The notes under the pieces were generated by a model that saw only the letters and a program-made list of their open reading frames with translations, was not told the origin of the DNA and did no database searches. Shown piece by piece: positions 29,050-38,211 of a DNA stretch of 64,000 bases. The DNA is from Arenimonas sp. SCN 70-307 (GTDB taxonomy: Bacteria > Pseudomonadota > Gammaproteobacteria > Xanthomonadales > Xanthomonadaceae), in NCBI RefSeq assembly GCF_001724815.1, contig NZ_MEDO01000012.1, forward strand, positions 1 through 64,000. The letters are read 5' to 3'. The position numbers and the translations under genes are program-made. Each line of letters opens with the position of its first letter. The stretch's first letter is position 1.

Positions 29050-32000
29050 TCAGTCCTCTCTGATGATTTCGCGCCACTGCAGGCGTTGCGCTTCGATGTC
29101 GCCGGTCTGCGGCGAGCCCGGCACCGTGGTGCACTGGCCGTTGGAACCGCAGACGATGATCAGGTTGTCGATCTGGGCCGACTCGGTGGGCATGCCCACG
29201 CCCGGGTCGATCGAACCGATCGGCAGGCCATTGGCGCCGATGGTGTCGTTGCCGCCGTCGCCGCTGCCATCGAGGTCGAAGAACGACGAGGAACCGTTGC
29301 CGCTCGGGTTGGACGGACTGGTGCCGGTGAACACATCGATCGCGTTCAGGAAGCCCGCGCCGCCGGCCTCGCAGCCGTTGCCCTCGGACGGAATGACGCT
29401 CGAGACGAACGCCGCGCGGCCGTTGATGCGCGGTCCGCTCACGATGCGCTCGCCCGGCGTCGGATTGCCCAGGTCGACCACCCAGCCACGCTTGCCGGCG
29501 GGCAGCGCGGAGTACGCCTCGAAGGCGCGCACCGTGCGGCCGTCGGCCAGCGTGCCGACCTGCGCGATCTGGCGCACGACCAGGTCGGAGCGGCCGTTGG
29601 TTATGGCCGCGCCCTCGTCGATCACGCCGTACCAGGACTGCATGGAGGTCGAGGACAGGTCGCTGAAGCTGATCAGCTTGCCGGTACCGAAGTTGACCCA
29701 GACGCGCGAGTAGCCGGTATCGCGGGCCAGGGCCAGGCCACCGGTGATCGGCTGGCGGTTGCCGCCGGAATCGGTGGCCACGATCAGCGGCGAACCGCTG
29801 AACGACACGCCCCACTCGTTCGGATTGCTCGAAGTGAGGTCGAACTTCCACAGGTTGCCCTGCAGGTCGCCCGCGTAGACGTAGTCGACCTTGCCGTCGG
29901 CGTTGATGTCGGCCGCGCGAGGCGACGACAGGCCGTTGCCCGTGCCCGTGCTGGCCGTGATCTTGGCGATCTGGGCACCGGTGAGCATGTTGTAGATGTA
30001 GAGCACGGCGCGACCGCTGGTGCTGTCGATGCCGTTGGGCACGATGGCCAGGATGACGTCGTTGTTGCCCTTGACGATCAGCGGCAGGCCCAGCACGTAG
30101 CCCATGTCGTTGTCATTGGCGGCCGTGTGGTCCCAGAGCACGTTGCCGGCCACGAAGTTGGTGGGCGTGCTGACGTTGAGGCCGAAGGCGCCCTTGCCGC
30201 CGCGACCCAGGGTGCCGACCAGGTAGTTGGTGCCGGCCTGCAGGCGGAAGGTCGAGAGCGCCACCGGGCCGTCCACGAAGAAGCCGTGGGTATACGCCGG
30301 GTCGGAAATCGAGTTGAGCTTGCTCCAGTTGATGCCGGCGGGCACGTAGGAGAAGCGCACGTTGCCGGTGAGCGCGTCGATGGCGTGCAGCATGCCGTCG
30401 TTGGCGCCGACGTAGATCATCTCGGTGTCGCGGGTATAGACCGGCGACGAGTTGATGATGTCGCCGAGCACCGAGCTGCGGTTGCGCAGCACGCCGCCAG
30501 CAGAGAGTTCCTGCGTCTGCCTGCCGCGGATGTACATGGCGTTGTCGGCGCCGGTCACGACGGCGGCGCCCGAGTTGCGCGCGAGCAGCCCGGACTGGGT
30601 GCCGGTCGGGAAAGCCGCGCCGGCCGTGCCGTTCCAGGTCAGCACGGTGCGGTTGTGGTAGTCGTTGGCGGTCTGCGCATCGGCGTAGGTCGCCGCGATG
30701 CGCGAGCTGACGCGCCAGGCCTCGTTGCTCGAGATGCCGCCGACGGCGGTAACGTCGCGGGCCACCAGGTCGCCCGTCCAGATGCCCGAGCGATAGGTCG
30801 CCTGGTACATGCGGGTGTCGGACTGGAAGGTGGAGCTGTTGGTCGCCACGTTGGAGCCCGAGGCCAGGCGCGCCTGGATCAGGCCGAGCACGCTGGTGAT
30901 CGCCTCGCGGAAGCGGTCGGCACTGGTGGCGGCGATGAAGTCGCCGCGACCATTGACCGCCGCATGCAGCAGGTCGTCGATGCGCTCGGCGTTCTCGGCA
31001 TCGGTCGGATCCGGCCAGTCGACGTTGGTGCCGCCACGACGCGGACGGCCGTCACGAAGCACCTGCGAGACCGAGGTCTGGTCGAGCGTGCCCTTCAGGC
31101 CGATCGAGATGCCGAAGGTGACCATGTGCTGCCAGAAGGCCGGGTTGTCGGCGCTGGTCGGGATGATGTTGTCCTGGTCGGGCCGCAGGTCGGTCTTCCA
31201 GTACTTCATCGCCACGTCGGCGAGGGTGTTGCTGTAGTTGGTGCCGCTGTTGGTGTCGCGGAACGGATGGGCGCGCGTGTAGCGGATCGCCGTCGTTTCG
31301 TCGGCCGGGTTGTAGATCGCCAGGCCGGACTGGCCGTCCTGGTCGCCGATGGTGCGCGTGCCGATGCTGCCGTTCCAGTAACCGTCGGTGGTCAGGATGG
31401 CGAAGTTCTGGCGGCACTCGAGCTGGTCATCCGTCGCGGCGGGACCGTAGGGGCCCGCGGCATCATTGCGGCTGAAGTACTCGCCGGTGTCATACAGCGC
31501 GGCGCGCAGCGGCGTGCCGCTCTGGCCACGCGCGCCGAACAGGCGGGCGAACCAGGTGTTGCGGGACGCACCCTCGAACTTGCCGTCGTTGCCATCACCG
31601 ACCGGGATCAGGAAATTGCTGCGGTTCCAGATGGTGCGGTAGCCCACGCGCACGTTGTTGCCCAGCTGGTTGAACGCCTCGCTCGCGCCCGCCTTGGCGA
31701 TCTTCATGCGGGTGCGGTGGTAGGAGAACCAGGTGGCGTAGTTGATCAGCTCATCGGCCGCCGAACGGCCGGCGATGGTGTTGACCAGGGTGCAGTTGCC
31801 CCAGGCCCAGGTGCCCGTGGTGCCGCAGCCGATGGGGCCGGGGCCGTAGGTCACCGTCAGGGTTACGTTGCTGTAGTTGCCCGTTAGCCGGACCCGCCAG
31901 TCGCCGGCAGTCGTATTGTTCGCCTCGCACGTCTTGCCCGTGCCGTTCGTGTCACGATCGCAAACGGCGTCACCCGAGGGGTTGTAAAGGCGCAACCTCA

Positions 32001-32778
32001 AATTGCTCGACCCGCCGGAAGTTGTCGCGGTGATGGTTCCACCCGCCGGCAAGTTGAAGTAGTGGCTGTTGTCACCGCTCAGACCAGTGCGGGTATACGT
32101 GGTCTGCGGCAGCGCCGCGCCCGCACCGCCGCCGTTCACCAGCTCGCTGCGCACGATGTAGGGCGTATTGCCCACGTGGTGGATCTCGTAGCGCCAGTAG
32201 TTCGCCGAGTTGCGCAGGTAGTTGGTGGTCGTGTCGGCCAGGTTCTTCGGCACGTGGAACACCTGCGGGCCGCCGCAAACCTGGGTGCTGTTGCCGTTGT
32301 AGTCGTAATTCTCACAACTCGAGGCGTTGCGCAGGTCCACCAGGTCGCTCTCGCCGTTGGCGTAGCCGGCACCGGCGAAGTTGAACGAGCCGAACACGCC
32401 GCTCATCGTCATGCCGCCGGTCATGAGCGAGCCGTCGGCGTTCTGCCAGGGGCGGTAGGTGGTCGCCGGGTTGTAGTAGACCGTATTGCCGACGTACGTG
32501 AGGTCGGTGATGTTGTTGCTCGGGTTGGCGCAGTTGGTGCCAGAGCGCCGGCAGATCGTCGGCACGTCCGGGTTGGGCATGTCGTTGAACGCCATCGAAC
32601 CCGAGTCATCGAGGATGAACATCAGGTTGGGCTCGACGTTGCCCGCGCCGGTCTGCAGCGGGTAGTCGGGGAAGCTCTGGGCGAGCGCCGAACTGACCGG
32701 CAGCGCGAGCAAGGTCGCTGCGAACGCGGCCAGCGTGCCCATCCGGGGACCCATCGTCTTGGAAGTCTTGGCATTCAT
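29050..32778 (-). CDS. pilY1: Type IV pilus tip adhesin/assembly factor PilY1
   Basis: The 1242-residue protein has a signal peptide (about 1-34). An N-terminal von Willebrand A-like region carries a MIDAS start DDSGSM (57-62). A C-terminal beta propeller (about 800-1200) contains the calcium loop DINADGKVD (about 956-964) that controls pilus retraction in P. aeruginosa PilY1. It acts at the pilus tip with minor pilins and affects twitching, adhesion and surface sensing. ATG 32778 starts the signal peptide. The gene lies five bases after pilX. Confidence 0.92.
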   Translation of the reverse strand: MNAKTSKTMGPRMGTLAAFAATLLALPVSSALAQSFPDYPLQTGAGNVEPNLMFILDDSGSMAFNDMPNPDVPTICRRSGTNCANPSNNITDLTYVGNTVYYNPATTYRPWQNADGSLMTGGMTMSGVFGSFNFAGAGYANGESDLVDLRNASSCENYDYNGNSTQVCGGPQVFHVPKNLADTTTNYLRNSANYWRYEIHHVGNTPYIVRSELVNGGGAGAALPQTTYTRTGLSGDNSHYFNLPAGGTITATTSGGSSNLRLRLYNPSGDAVCDRDTNGTGKTCEANNTTAGDWRVRLTGNYSNVTLTVTYGPGPIGCGTTGTWAWGNCTLVNTIAGRSAADELINYATWFSYHRTRMKIAKAGASEAFNQLGNNVRVGYRTIWNRSNFLIPVGDGNDGKFEGASRNTWFARLFGARGQSGTPLRAALYDTGEYFSRNDAAGPYGPAATDDQLECRQNFAILTTDGYWNGSIGTRTIGDQDGQSGLAIYNPADETTAIRYTRAHPFRDTNSGTNYSNTLADVAMKYWKTDLRPDQDNIIPTSADNPAFWQHMVTFGISIGLKGTLDQTSVSQVLRDGRPRRGGTNVDWPDPTDAENAERIDDLLHAAVNGRGDFIAATSADRFREAITSVLGLIQARLASGSNVATNSSTFQSDTRMYQATYRSGIWTGDLVARDVTAVGGISSNEAWRVSSRIAATYADAQTANDYHNRTVLTWNGTAGAAFPTGTQSGLLARNSGAAVVTGADNAMYIRGRQTQELSAGGVLRNRSSVLGDIINSSPVYTRDTEMIYVGANDGMLHAIDALTGNVRFSYVPAGINWSKLNSISDPAYTHGFFVDGPVALSTFRLQAGTNYLVGTLGRGGKGAFGLNVSTPTNFVAGNVLWDHTAANDNDMGYVLGLPLIVKGNNDVILAIVPNGIDSTSGRAVLYIYNMLTGAQIAKITASTGTGNGLSSPRAADINADGKVDYVYAGDLQGNLWKFDLTSSNPNEWGVSFSGSPLIVATDSGGNRQPITGGLALARDTGYSRVWVNFGTGKLISFSDLSSTSMQSWYGVIDEGAAITNGRSDLVVRQIAQVGTLADGRTVRAFEAYSALPAGKRGWVVDLGNPTPGERIVSGPRINGRAAFVSSVIPSEGNGCEAGGAGFLNAIDVFTGTSPSNPSGNGSSSFFDLDGSGDGGNDTIGANGLPIGSIDPGVGMPTESAQIDNLIIVCGSNGQCTTVPGSPQTGDIEAQRLQWREIIRED

Positions 32779-32783
32779 GGCGA

Positions 32784-33350
32784 TTACCCCACGGGGGCCT
32801 GGAAGGTGGACTGGAGCATCACCTCGGTGCCGTTGTTCATGCGGCTCATGACGGTGATGCGATAGAAGCGACCGACGGCGGTGCTGTTGCAGTCGGACAC
32901 GGAAAGGTCGATGTCGCTGGTGCAGGTGCCCACGAGCGTGCCCGCTTCGCCCATGTCCTCGATGACATAGCGCAGCAGGTCGACGTCCACGTTCGCGGCG
33001 CCTTCGAGGTTGGAACGGCGGAAACCGGCGCCGGACGTCCAGAAGGTCTCGCTTTCCCAGGGGAAGGCCGCGCCGATGGCGGTGGTGGCGCACAGGCCAT
33101 TGGTGCAACCCGTCGAAGGCATCGCCGGGCGACCCGGGTCGGCGGCGTAGGACTCGGCCTCGCGAAGGGCGGCTTCGGCGGCCTGGAAGGCGATGGCGCG
33201 GGCGGCGACGTTGCCGCTCATGCGCTCCTGCATCACCGTGCCGCGCATCGCGGCCAGGCCGAGCAGGGTGACCACGATGAGCAGCAGCAGCACTACCACC
33301 AGGGTGATGCCGCGCTGCCGCGCGGGAACGGGCAAAGAAGCGCGGCTCAC
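32784..33350 (-). CDS. pilX: Minor pilin assembly protein PilX
   Basis: The 188-residue protein has a basic start with RQRG and the helix ITLVVVLLLLIVVTLLGLAA, then EAALREAES typical of PilX N termini, and a cysteine-bearing C-terminal domain. The glycine before Ile is the cleavage site. The gene starts at GTG overlapping the pilW stop by four bases (GTGA), so translation is coupled. PilX joins PilV, PilW, FimT and PilE in the complex that starts pilus growth and displays PilY1. Confidence 0.87.
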   Translation of the reverse strand: MSRASLPVPARQRGITLVVVLLLLIVVTLLGLAAMRGTVMQERMSGNVAARAIAFQAAEAALREAESYAADPGRPAMPSTGCTNGLCATTAIGAAFPWESETFWTSGAGFRRSNLEGAANVDVDLLRYVIEDMGEAGTLVGTCTSDIDLSVSDCNSTAVGRFYRITVMSRMNNGTEVMLQSTFQAPVG

Positions 33351-34462
33351 AGCATGTTCTCCCGGTTGCGGAGCGCCACCACGTGGGTGATGGTGCGGCC
33401 GATGGCGTTGCCGTCGGTGCCCTGGATCTCGCGCGCGCTCAGCGCGCCGGCGGCACCCTCGAGGTCGAGCGACAGGCGCACGGCGATCACGCGGCTCCAG
33501 TCGGCGACCGAGGCTGCGTTGCCATAGTCGGCTTCGCCTGCCTCCAGGTAGCCGATCGTCATGTCCTCGACGCCCTCGACGACCTCGACGCGGCTCAGCA
33601 CGGTATTGGGCACGTTGGTGGCGCCGCGGTTCGCGAGCACGGCGCGGTAGAGCGACTGGCCGCCGCGGGCGTTGTTGCCGACGTACCACTGGGTGGACGT
33701 GGCGCGGGCGACGTAGGCCGGAACTCCGCTGTCCTCGCCGCAGGTGCCGCCACCGGCGGCCGGCGTGAAGCAATAGCTGTTGGCGTTGTTGTCCGGGTTG
33801 TCGCAGCCATTCGTGTCTTCCGGGTCGGCCGGCACGGGCAGCGTGAAGCGCGAGCTGCAGTTCAGGCCCGCGCCGGAATTGTGGCCGATCTTGGTGCCCA
33901 CGCCCGGCAGCCCCGTGACCTGGAAGATGAAGGCGCGACCCACGTTGCAGACCAGCAGGATGTCGCCCACGACGATGTCGCCCGTGCTGGTGACGTCGAG
34001 CTCGGCGCTGGGGTTGGGATGGCTGGTGACGCGGATGCCACCGCCGGCGGCCGAGAAGATGTCCACCGCGTCGGTACCCGCCACGCGCTGGGCCACCCCG
34101 GTGCCGGTGGCGGTGCCGGGCGCGGCGGTGCCGCCGTCGTAGCCCGTGATGCCATCGTTGAAGCGGGTCCAGTAGGCGTTGGTGCCGACGGTCATCATGT
34201 TGATGGGCGGCGTCATGGTGCCGCAGGGGTTGCCGCCGGCCTCGCGGATGTCGCGGGACATCAGCTCGAAAGCCACGCGCCCGTGCTCCTGCACGCGACC
34301 CAGGGTCTCGGTGGCGTTGTAGACGCGCTTGTTGGAGATGAAGACGCCGCCCGCGGCCGCCACCACGATCAGGCCGAGGATCAGGGCGATCATCAGCTCG
34401 ATCAGCGAGAAGCCTGCCTGGCCGCGCCGCGCGCTACGCTTTTTCTGGGAGGTGCTGGGCAT
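33347..34462 (-). CDS. pilW: Minor pilin assembly protein PilW
   Basis: The 371-residue prepilin reads RRGQAG then FSLIELMIALILGLIVVAAA, with cleavage between Gly and Phe. It is far longer than ordinary pilins, with a large C-terminal domain containing several cysteines, as PilW proteins have. It starts two bases after pilV ends and overlaps pilX. It belongs to the pilus priming complex in the inner membrane and periplasm. Confidence 0.88.
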   Translation of the reverse strand: MPSTSQKKRSARRGQAGFSLIELMIALILGLIVVAAAGGVFISNKRVYNATETLGRVQEHGRVAFELMSRDIREAGGNPCGTMTPPINMMTVGTNAYWTRFNDGITGYDGGTAAPGTATGTGVAQRVAGTDAVDIFSAAGGGIRVTSHPNPSAELDVTSTGDIVVGDILLVCNVGRAFIFQVTGLPGVGTKIGHNSGAGLNCSSRFTLPVPADPEDTNGCDNPDNNANSYCFTPAAGGGTCGEDSGVPAYVARATSTQWYVGNNARGGQSLYRAVLANRGATNVPNTVLSRVEVVEGVEDMTIGYLEAGEADYGNAASVADWSRVIAVRLSLDLEGAAGALSAREIQGTDGNAIGRTITHVVALRNRENML

Positions 34463-34464
34463 GG

Positions 34465-34917
34465 TCAGAGCCTGGTCTGGGTTTCGATTTCCTGCGTGGC
34501 ATCGCCACCGGTGCCGCGCTCGTCGTTCCAGCGCACGCCGATGGTGCAGGTGACGGCGCCGCAGTCGATGCGGCCGCAGGCCGTCGCGCCGACGCTCTCC
34601 TGCAGCTGCGTGATCCAGCGCGCGGTGTCGCCGGCGACGCGGGTGCCGGCATCGTCCGGAGCCTCGCACAGCCAGCCGGTGTCGTAGAGGCGGGCGATGG
34701 CCTCGGGGCGGTTGGCGCGCATCATGTCGAGCATGGCGTAGCTCTGGATGATGGCGGCCGAACGCTCGGAGGCGCTCTGGGTGTTCTTGAGCGTCAGCGA
34801 CTGCAGGGCGGCGATGCCGAGCAGGCCGATGGCGAGGATAAGCACGGCGATCAGCACCTCGAGCAGGCTGGTGCCGGCCTGGGTGCGCTTGGAGTGGGTG
34901 CGGGCTTGGGTTCGCAT
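34465..34917 (-). CDS. pilV: Minor pilin PilV
   Basis: The 150-residue prepilin has leader MRTQARTHSKRTQAG, cleaved before TSLLEVLIAVLILAIGLLGI, a typical PilV helix. GAGAG sits seven bases before the ATG at 34917. Another in-frame ATG at 34935 overlaps the fimT stop and would add six residues. The globular part has conserved-looking cysteines (CEAPDD, ACGRIDCGAVTC). It acts with PilW and PilX in pilus initiation. Confidence 0.86.
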   Translation of the reverse strand: MRTQARTHSKRTQAGTSLLEVLIAVLILAIGLLGIAALQSLTLKNTQSASERSAAIIQSYAMLDMMRANRPEAIARLYDTGWLCEAPDDAGTRVAGDTARWITQLQESVGATACGRIDCGAVTCTIGVRWNDERGTGGDATQEIETQTRL

Positions 34918-34927
34918 GGAATGTCTC

Positions 34928-35515
34928 TCAACCATTGCCGGGCGCCTGGCAACCGGCTGAACCGGTGGGCGTGACGCTGATGCGGCTGACCGCGACCTGC
35001 AGGTCGCGGGCGTTCTCGCCGGCGCCCAGCACCGTGGTGCAGACGCGGATGGCGCCCGTGGTGTTGGCGGCATTGGTGCCGGCGCGGGCGAAACCGCTGG
35101 AATTGAACGACAGCTGGTTGCCGGTGGTGATGTTCGAGCTGGCGTTGACCGAGATGCCGCGGCCGAGGAACCGGAACTCGCGGATCACGTCGCCGCCGGC
35201 CACCGCCTCGCGCACCACGATGCGCGTCCAGTCGCCGCCGTTGCAGGTGCTGCCGTTGGTGGTCGGGCACATCACGACGCGCTGGTTGCGGCGGATGGCC
35301 TCCATGCGGGTGAGCTGCACGGCGCCGACGACCTCGTTGGTGATGGCGGTGAGGCGATTGCGGTTGGTGATGCCCTGGAAGCTGGGCACGGCAATGCCCA
35401 GCACGATGGCCAGCACCGCGATCGTCACCATCAGTTCGATCAGGGTGAAACCAACCGGGCGCGGACTCCCCGCCCGCCTCCCGGCCACCCCAGTCTGGAT
35501 TGCATTACGCCCCAT
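34928..35515 (-). CDS. fimT: GspH/FimT/FimU-family minor pilin
   Basis: The 195-residue protein has an unusually long basic leader, cut before FTLIELMVTIAVLAIVLGIA (preceded by RPVG). The C-terminal domain is of GspH type, with RRNQRVVMCPTTNGSTC and FLGRGISVNASS. FimT/FimU proteins cap or prime the pilus. It is the first gene of the minus-strand pilin operon and is divergent from the AlgZ-like kinase gene, with 162 bases between the two starts. Confidence 0.85.
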   Translation of the reverse strand: MGRNAIQTGVAGRRAGSPRPVGFTLIELMVTIAVLAIVLGIAVPSFQGITNRNRLTAITNEVVGAVQLTRMEAIRRNQRVVMCPTTNGSTCNGGDWTRIVVREAVAGGDVIREFRFLGRGISVNASSNITTGNQLSFNSSGFARAGTNAANTTGAIRVCTTVLGAGENARDLQVAVSRISVTPTGSAGCQAPGNG

Positions 35516-35677
35516 GGCCCCTTCCTTTACAGGCTGACCTGGCGAAGGTATCCCCGGCCGGCAGGGGCTAGCCAATGGTGGCCGACGAACGGCCCGGCGG
35601 CCCGGGCGGGCGGCGTGAATGCCCGTCCGGCGCGGTTCCGGGGCATCATGGGCCCGTCCCGACGCGCCCGAGCCCCG

Positions 35678-36700
35678 ATGACCCGGACCCCGCCCCACCC
35701 CGCCCGACCGCTCGATGTGCTGTGGCAGGCCAACGCGATCCTCTGGGTCATCCTTGGCGGCGAGGGCCTTGCCGCCGTGCTGGCCCTGGCCCCGGGCCTG
35801 GCCGCCGACCGGCTGACCTACTTCGGCCTGGCCTCGCTCTGGATCCAGTGGACGGCGCTGCTGACCCTGGCCGTCCTGTACCTCGCCCGGCGCTGGCTCA
35901 ACCGCCTTCCGCCGCCGCAGGTGGCCGCGGTCGCGCTGGTGGTCGGGCTGGCGCTTTGCTGGCTGATCACCGTGGTCATCCGCGCCTACCTGGAGCCGGG
36001 CCAGGCCCCGGGGCGCGTCGACTGGCTGGCGCTGGCCCTGCAGGTCTCGGGCATCACCCTCACCTTCGGCCTGCTTGGCCTGGCCGCCTTCCACAACCAC
36101 TGGAAGGGCCGGCTGGCGGCGGTTCGCGCCAAGCAGGCGGAACTGGAAGCCCTGCAGGCGCGCATCCGCCCGCACTTCCTGTTCAACACGCTCAACACCG
36201 GCGCGGCCCTGGTGCATGCGCGGCCGCAGGATGCCGAGCAGCTGCTGCTCGACCTGGCCGACCTGTTCCGGGCCGCATTGTCCGGCCCGACCGAGTTGCC
36301 GCTGCGCGACGAGCTCTCGCTGGCCCGTCGCTACCTTGAGATCGAGCGGCTGCGCTTCGGCGACCGGCTGCAGGTGCAGTGGACCCTGCCGGAGACCTTG
36401 CCCGAGGTCGTGGTGCCGGCGCTGTCGGTCCAGCCCCTGGTGGAGAACGCCATCCGCCACGGCATCGAGCCCTCGCCGAGCGGCGGGCGCCTGGACGTGG
36501 TGGTGGTGGTCGAACCCGACGAGGTCCGCGTGGTCGTCAGCAACGACCTGCCGCCCTCGGGCACCCGCCCCGCCGCCGGCCACCAGGTCGGCCTGGCCTC
36601 GGCCCGCGAGCGCATCGAGGCCCTGAGCCAGGGCCGCGGCCACCTGCAGACCCGCGTCGCCGCGGGCCGCTACGTGGCCACCATCACCCTGCCCCTCTAG
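35678..36700 (+). CDS. algZ: LytS/AlgZ (FimS)-type sensor histidine kinase
   Basis: The 340-residue protein has four hydrophobic helices in the first 135 residues. A short linker precedes the His_kinase domain with RIRPHFLFNTLNTG, the signature of the LytS/YehU/AlgZ class. A HATPase region follows with VQPLVENAIRHGIEPS. In Pseudomonas AlgZ (FimS) works with AlgR and controls the fimU-pilVWXY1Y2E operon. Here the kinase lies divergently next to the matching operon, but no LytTR-type regulator is beside it. I chose ATG 35678 over upstream in-frame ATGs at 35615 and 35648. Its stop shares a CTAG with the ppnN stop. Confidence 0.82.
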   Translation: MTRTPPHPARPLDVLWQANAILWVILGGEGLAAVLALAPGLAADRLTYFGLASLWIQWTALLTLAVLYLARRWLNRLPPPQVAAVALVVGLALCWLITVVIRAYLEPGQAPGRVDWLALALQVSGITLTFGLLGLAAFHNHWKGRLAAVRAKQAELEALQARIRPHFLFNTLNTGAALVHARPQDAEQLLLDLADLFRAALSGPTELPLRDELSLARRYLEIERLRFGDRLQVQWTLPETLPEVVVPALSVQPLVENAIRHGIEPSPSGGRLDVVVVVEPDEVRVVVSNDLPPSGTRPAAGHQVGLASARERIEALSQGRGHLQTRVAAGRYVATITLPL

Positions 36701-38079
36701 CCGACGACCTGGTAGCAGGGCTCGTAGGTGCCGGCGATCTTCATGCGGCGCTGCTCCACGAAGGCACGCAGCAGCGCGTCGAGCGCGCGCATGATCTCCT
36801 TGTCGCCATCGATGCGGAACGGACCGTGCCGTTCGATTTCGCGCAGGCCCTCTTCCTTGACGTTGCCCGCCACGATGCCCGAGAAGGCGCGGCGCAGGTC
36901 GGCCGCCAGCAGGTGCAGCGGCTGGTCGCGGTGCAGGTTGAGCGCCGCCATCGCCGCGTGCGTGGGCGCGAACGGCTGCTGGAACTCGAACGGGATGTGC
37001 AGCGACCAGTTGAAGAAGAAGGCGTCCTTCTCGTCCAGCCGGTGCGCCTGCACCTTGCGCATGCCGCCGCGAACGGCCTTCGCGACCGCGGCCGGGTCGT
37101 CGATGATGATCTGGTAGCGGCGCGTGGCTTCCTCGCCCAGCGCCAGGCGCAGGAACTGGTCGATCTGCTCGAAGTAGGCCGCCGACTGGCGCGGGCCGGT
37201 GAGCACCAGCGGGAACGGCAGGTCGGCGTTGGCCGGGTGCAGCAGCAGGCCGAGCATGTAGAAGATCTCCTCGGCCGTGCCCACGCCGCCCGGGAACACC
37301 ACGATGCCGTGGCCCAGGCGCACGAAGGCTTCGAGGCGCTTCTCGATGTCCGGCATGATCACCAGGTGGTTCACGATCGGGTTCGGCGACTCGGCGGCGA
37401 TGATGCCCGGCTCGGTGATGCCGATGTAGCGCGGCTTCCAGTGCCGCTGCTTGGCGTGGGCGATGGTGGCGCCCTTCATCGGGCCCTTCATCGCGCCCGG
37501 GCCGCAGCCCGTGCAGATGTCCAGGCCGCGCAGGCCCAGCTCGTAGCCCACCTTCTTGGTGTAGAGGTATTCCTCGCGGCCGATCGAGTGGCCGCCCCAG
37601 CACACCACCAGGTTCGGTTCGAGGTAGGACTTCATCACCCGCGCATTGCGCAGGATCTCGAACACCGCCTCGGTCATGCCGGTGCCGGTGGCCAGGTCGA
37701 TGCGGCCGCTGCCGGAGACCTCGTTGGCGTTGTAGACGATGTCGCGCACCACCGCATAGAGGTTCTCGGCGATGCCGCGGATGATCTCGCCGTCCACGAA
37801 GGCCTCGGCCGGCGCGTTGCGCAGCTCGATCTTGATGCCGCGGTCCTGCTGGTGCACTTCGATGTCGAAGTCGGGGTAGCGCTGGCCGGCCGCGCGCGGG
37901 TCGTCCGAGTCGGTGCCGCTGGTGAGCACGGCCAGGGCGCAGCGGCGCAGCAGGTCGCGCTGGCCGCCGGTGGAGGCGTCGGCCAGGCGGGCCACTTCGT
38001 CGCGGGAAAGGATGTCGAGGCCACCACGCGGGGAAATACGGGCGTTGACGGTGGCGGGGGTGTTCGGGGTGTCGCTCAT
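36697..38079 (-). CDS. ppnN: Pyrimidine/purine nucleotide 5'-monophosphate nucleosidase
   Basis: The 460-residue protein belongs to the YgdH/PpnN family. It has an N-terminal domain (about 1-140), a central LOG-type Rossmann domain with GHGIVVFPGGVGTAEEIFYM (PGGxGTxxE, about 260-275), and a C-terminal domain. It splits nucleoside monophosphates to base and ribose 5-phosphate, is stimulated by (p)ppGpp in E. coli, and helps balance purine pools in stress. MSDTPNTPATVNARISPRGG is the likely start. Confidence 0.9.
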   Translation of the reverse strand: MSDTPNTPATVNARISPRGGLDILSRDEVARLADASTGGQRDLLRRCALAVLTSGTDSDDPRAAGQRYPDFDIEVHQQDRGIKIELRNAPAEAFVDGEIIRGIAENLYAVVRDIVYNANEVSGSGRIDLATGTGMTEAVFEILRNARVMKSYLEPNLVVCWGGHSIGREEYLYTKKVGYELGLRGLDICTGCGPGAMKGPMKGATIAHAKQRHWKPRYIGITEPGIIAAESPNPIVNHLVIMPDIEKRLEAFVRLGHGIVVFPGGVGTAEEIFYMLGLLLHPANADLPFPLVLTGPRQSAAYFEQIDQFLRLALGEEATRRYQIIIDDPAAVAKAVRGGMRKVQAHRLDEKDAFFFNWSLHIPFEFQQPFAPTHAAMAALNLHRDQPLHLLAADLRRAFSGIVAGNVKEEGLREIERHGPFRIDGDKEIMRALDALLRAFVEQRRMKIAGTYEPCYQVVG

Positions 38080-38155
38080 CGGTTGGCTTTCTCTTGGTCT
38101 TCGTCGTTTTCGAACCCACGACTCTAGCATCGCCCCGGCCCGTCGCGGGTGCACA

Positions 38156-38189
38156 AAAAGAAACGGCCGGCGGTTTCCCGCCGGCCGTT
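38156..38189 (-). terminator. Rho-independent terminator of the TonB-dependent receptor gene
   Basis: A perfect 12-bp stem (38162-38173 with 38178-38189) has a four-base loop and is followed on the minus strand by TTCTTTTTG. It is 22 bases after the receptor stop. Confidence 0.85.
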
Positions 38190-38211
38190 CCGATGCCTCT
38201 TTCCGCTGGGA

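Noticed and set aside
28546-31887. Long plus-strand open frame opposite pilE and pilY1
   Set aside because: Antisense shadow of pilY1; low-complexity Val/Gly/Arg/His composition typical of such frames.
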